From contig CAZLPY010000003.1 of assembly GCA_964561525.1 (NCBI GenBank), forward strand, positions 1 through 50,327: a stretch of 50,327 nt of DNA, given 5' to 3'. The DNA comes from CAZLPY01 sp964561525 (GTDB lineage: Bacteria > Patescibacteriota > UBA1384 > CAJBMM01). The translations under genes and the position numbers were made by a program. The notes beneath the pieces are model-generated. The model was given only the letters and a program-made list of their open reading frames with translations, had not been told where the DNA came from and did not search any database. Shown here piece after piece: positions 48,685-50,327 of the stretch; position 1 is the stretch's first letter; every line of letters starts with the position of its first letter.

Positions 48685-49791
48685 CTAATTTTTTGTCAAA
48701 ATTGCAAGAGTCTTTTTAGCGGCGACTTCCCATGAGAACTGCTTCAATCGATCTTTGCCCGCGTTCACTAGGCTGGTCGACTTTTCATTATTATTCAGGG
48801 TAGCATACAAGGCCGCCGCTAATTCATCTTCATCTTTGGGATTTTTGACATACATCGCGGCCTTCCCTGCAACCTCTGGAATTGAAGAGTTGTCACTCGT
48901 TACCACGGGCACTCCTGCCGCAAAGGCCTGTAAAATTGGCAAACCAAATCCTTCGTATAACGAGGGATATACAAACACCTTGGCGATCGAAAACCAGGCA
49001 GCAAGTTCGGCGTCTGAAGCATCGCCACGGTGGATAATATTGAGGCCGGCATTTCGAGCGCTCTTGATCGCCGCAAAAACTGCTTGTGCGCCATGCCCGG
49101 ACTGCCCGATTAATACAAGCGTAAGATTTGCAGCGGCCTGACTTTTATCTTGCTTTTTGTCTTGAAGGCACAGCACCTCAAAGGCTTTAACTAACGTAGC
49201 GGTATTTTTACGCTCCTCAAGCCGCCCAACCGCTAAAATAATAACGTCTCGTTTTCGGCGCAGCACTTCCGGATAATCCGTAAGCGCGACCGGTGGCAGC
49301 GGAATCAAACTTTCCGCAATCACGTGCACGCGCTTTGCATCTACATCATAATGATCGAGCAAATCATCGCGTACGGACCCACTTGGTACAATAATTTGTG
49401 CCCGTTGTTTAATGGCACGTCCAAGAGTGATATTTTCCAACTCAATCTGCTCTCCGTTATAGGCATTTGGGTAATGCAGAAAGCCAAGATCGTGAATAGT
49501 AGTTACTGACGGCACGGGACAAAGCGGTGGTAGCATATAGCTCGGCTGGAAAAACACATCTGGCTTGTGCAGGTAGAGCTCAATTGGCAATCTAGCTTGC
49601 GTCCACATTCGAGGGAAAGGTATCAATCGTTGGTGTTCCCGAAACTGCTCCGGGAGCGGCACGGGGGTGTAGAGTCGAAATGTATGATCTGCTCCAACTC
49701 GCAACAGAGCGCGAATAATTTGTTCGCTGTAGCGTTGCACCCCGGTGGGATGACGCAGCGTTAAAGATGAAGCATCGATGCCAATTACCAT
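48685..49791 (-). CDS. GT4-family glycosyltransferase
   Basis: 368 residues. IGIDASSLTLRHPTGVQRYS (glycine loop), a middle with VTTIHDLGFLHYPNAYNGEQ and PSGSVRDDLLDHYDV, and the C-terminal donor domain with VGRLEERKNTATLVKAFEVL and SLYEGFGLPILQAFAAGVPV, E-x7-E-like. Similar to mannosyltransferases of the RfaB/GT4 type. ATG at 49791 follows TACTTT by 6 nt with no ribosome binding site. The acceptor is unknown. Confidence 0.92.
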   Translation of the reverse strand: MVIGIDASSLTLRHPTGVQRYSEQIIRALLRVGADHTFRLYTPVPLPEQFREHQRLIPFPRMWTQARLPIELYLHKPDVFFQPSYMLPPLCPVPSVTTIHDLGFLHYPNAYNGEQIELENITLGRAIKQRAQIIVPSGSVRDDLLDHYDVDAKRVHVIAESLIPLPPVALTDYPEVLRRKRDVIILAVGRLEERKNTATLVKAFEVLCLQDKKQDKSQAAANLTLVLIGQSGHGAQAVFAAIKSARNAGLNIIHRGDASDAELAAWFSIAKVFVYPSLYEGFGLPILQAFAAGVPVVTSDNSSIPEVAGKAAMYVKNPKDEDELAAALYATLNNNEKSTSLVNAGKDRLKQFSWEVAAKKTLAILTKN

Positions 49792-49832
49792 GTTCTTAAA
49801 GTAGTCTAATGAGACAAATTAGTCCAATGTGA

Positions 49833-50327
49833 CTATTTGTATGACCATAAAACAGATCGTTTGAAGGCATCTAAATTATCAAGTGCAATCAAGGTGCCGC
49901 GAGCCACGCACAAAATGGCGTCTTCGGCCAGCTGGCACGGTACGCCGGTCACTTTACTCATCAATTGATCAAAATTACGCATTTGCGAAGTGCCACCAGT
50001 CATGATAATGCCTTTATCCATGACGTCCGAGGCGAGCTCGGGCGGGGTTTTTTGCAATACCGACTTAACGGCATTTAATATGATCGCCAATTCCTCACGC
50101 ACGGCTGCCATCACATCGCTAGAAGTCACAATAACGCTTTCGGGCAAACCGGAGATAGTGTTGCAGCCTGATACCTCCATAGAAAGCTCTTTTGACAGCG
50201 GTATGACCGTGCCGATGCGGATTTTAATCTCCTCGGCCGTCTGCTCGCCAATCACTAAATTATATTTTTTACGGATATGCGAAGCGATGGCTTCGTCTAT
50301 CTTATTACCACCGACTCGTACTGATGT
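49833..50327 (-). CDS. mreB: Rod-shape protein MreB, C-terminal part (cut by window edge)
   Basis: MreB is the actin-like filament that guides lateral wall synthesis. The frame is open to the window end, so the N-terminal ATP-binding part is missing here. Visible: VGGNKIDEAIASHIRKKYNL then VIGEQTAEEIKIRIGTVIPL, then VREELAIILNAVKSVL, and the adenosine motif GIIMTGGTSQMRNFDQLM. The C terminus ends normally (FKRSVLWSYK). Presence next to wall glycosyltransferases fits a rod-shaped cell. Confidence 0.96.
   Translation of the reverse strand, partial: TSVRVGGNKIDEAIASHIRKKYNLVIGEQTAEEIKIRIGTVIPLSKELSMEVSGCNTISGLPESVIVTSSDVMAAVREELAIILNAVKSVLQKTPPELASDVMDKGIIMTGGTSQMRNFDQLMSKVTGVPCQLAEDAILCVARGTLIALDNLDAFKRSVLWSYK

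Overview
The window looks like part of the chromosome of a Patescibacteria (CPR) bacterium, probably near Parcubacteria. That placement is an inference from gene content and style: FtsA/FtsZ/MreB, SecDF, ClpC, LexA, a YerB-like DUF3048 protein, a PaaX/Cas2-like regulator, many short wall-active proteins, tight minus-strand operons and only fragments of biosynthetic pathways. TGA is used as a stop (ATGA overlaps), so the code is the standard bacterial one. No tRNA, rRNA, CRISPR array, prophage or insertion sequence was seen.

Layout. 0.1-4.5 kb: secDF, a small orphan gene, an RHH-nucleotidyltransferase fusion, a 140-bp inverted-repeat element and guanylate kinase. 4.5-9.1 kb: an ECF-type sigma factor, a membrane-anchored Kelch protein and a second membrane-anchored protein in one operon, then a secreted HAF-repeat protein. 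9.2-16.7 kb: rluD/dedA, a translationally coupled cluster (polysaccharide deacetylase, GT4 glycosyltransferase, PIG-L deacetylase) and a UvrD-PD(D/E)XK helicase. 16.7-22.1 kb: two small membrane proteins, thioredoxin, a stand-alone TSCPD protein, ftsZ, ftsA and an orphan CheR. 22.1-26.3 kb: dgkA, ybeY, yqeY, rpsU, HIT, purB and a 58-residue membrane protein. 26.4-30.9 kb (mostly plus strand): two peptidoglycan hydrolases, a VanX-like dipeptidase (minus), enolase and a hypothetical. 31-36.7 kb: DUF3048, LytR_C, a PaaX/Cas2-like regulator and pyrD-pyrC'-pyrE with a truncated dihydroorotase. 36.8-44.2 kb: lexA, an rRNA/tRNA methyltransferase, a HisRS-like protein lacking catalytic motifs, a candidate ncRNA, clpC and nusA. 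44.4-50.3 kb: a fatty-acid desaturase, hypotheticals, WecG/TagA and GT4 glycosyltransferases, and the C-terminal part of mreB.

Cross-cutting observations. (1) At least eight genes have a -10-like hexamer ending exactly 6 nt before the start codon and no ribosome binding site, which suggests leaderless mRNAs. Another group has strong GGAGG sites, longer leaders and hairpin terminators. (2) Word-like repeats, often arranged as inverted pairs, fill many gaps and also lie in frame inside rlmB, ybeY, uvrD, wecG and a GT4 gene. In rlmB about 52 extra codons split the conserved SPOUT motif 3. (3) nusA has a consensus promoter followed immediately by an intrinsic terminator, which suggests autogenous attenuation. 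(4) A promoter and a terminator bracket a structured, gene-free stretch at about 40.1-40.3 kb, which I propose is a small RNA.

Together the genes describe a small walled cell that divides with FtsZ/FtsA, remodels peptidoglycan and surface glycans, modifies lipids, and keeps only part of nucleotide synthesis. All assignments come from reading sequence and motifs; no database search was run.
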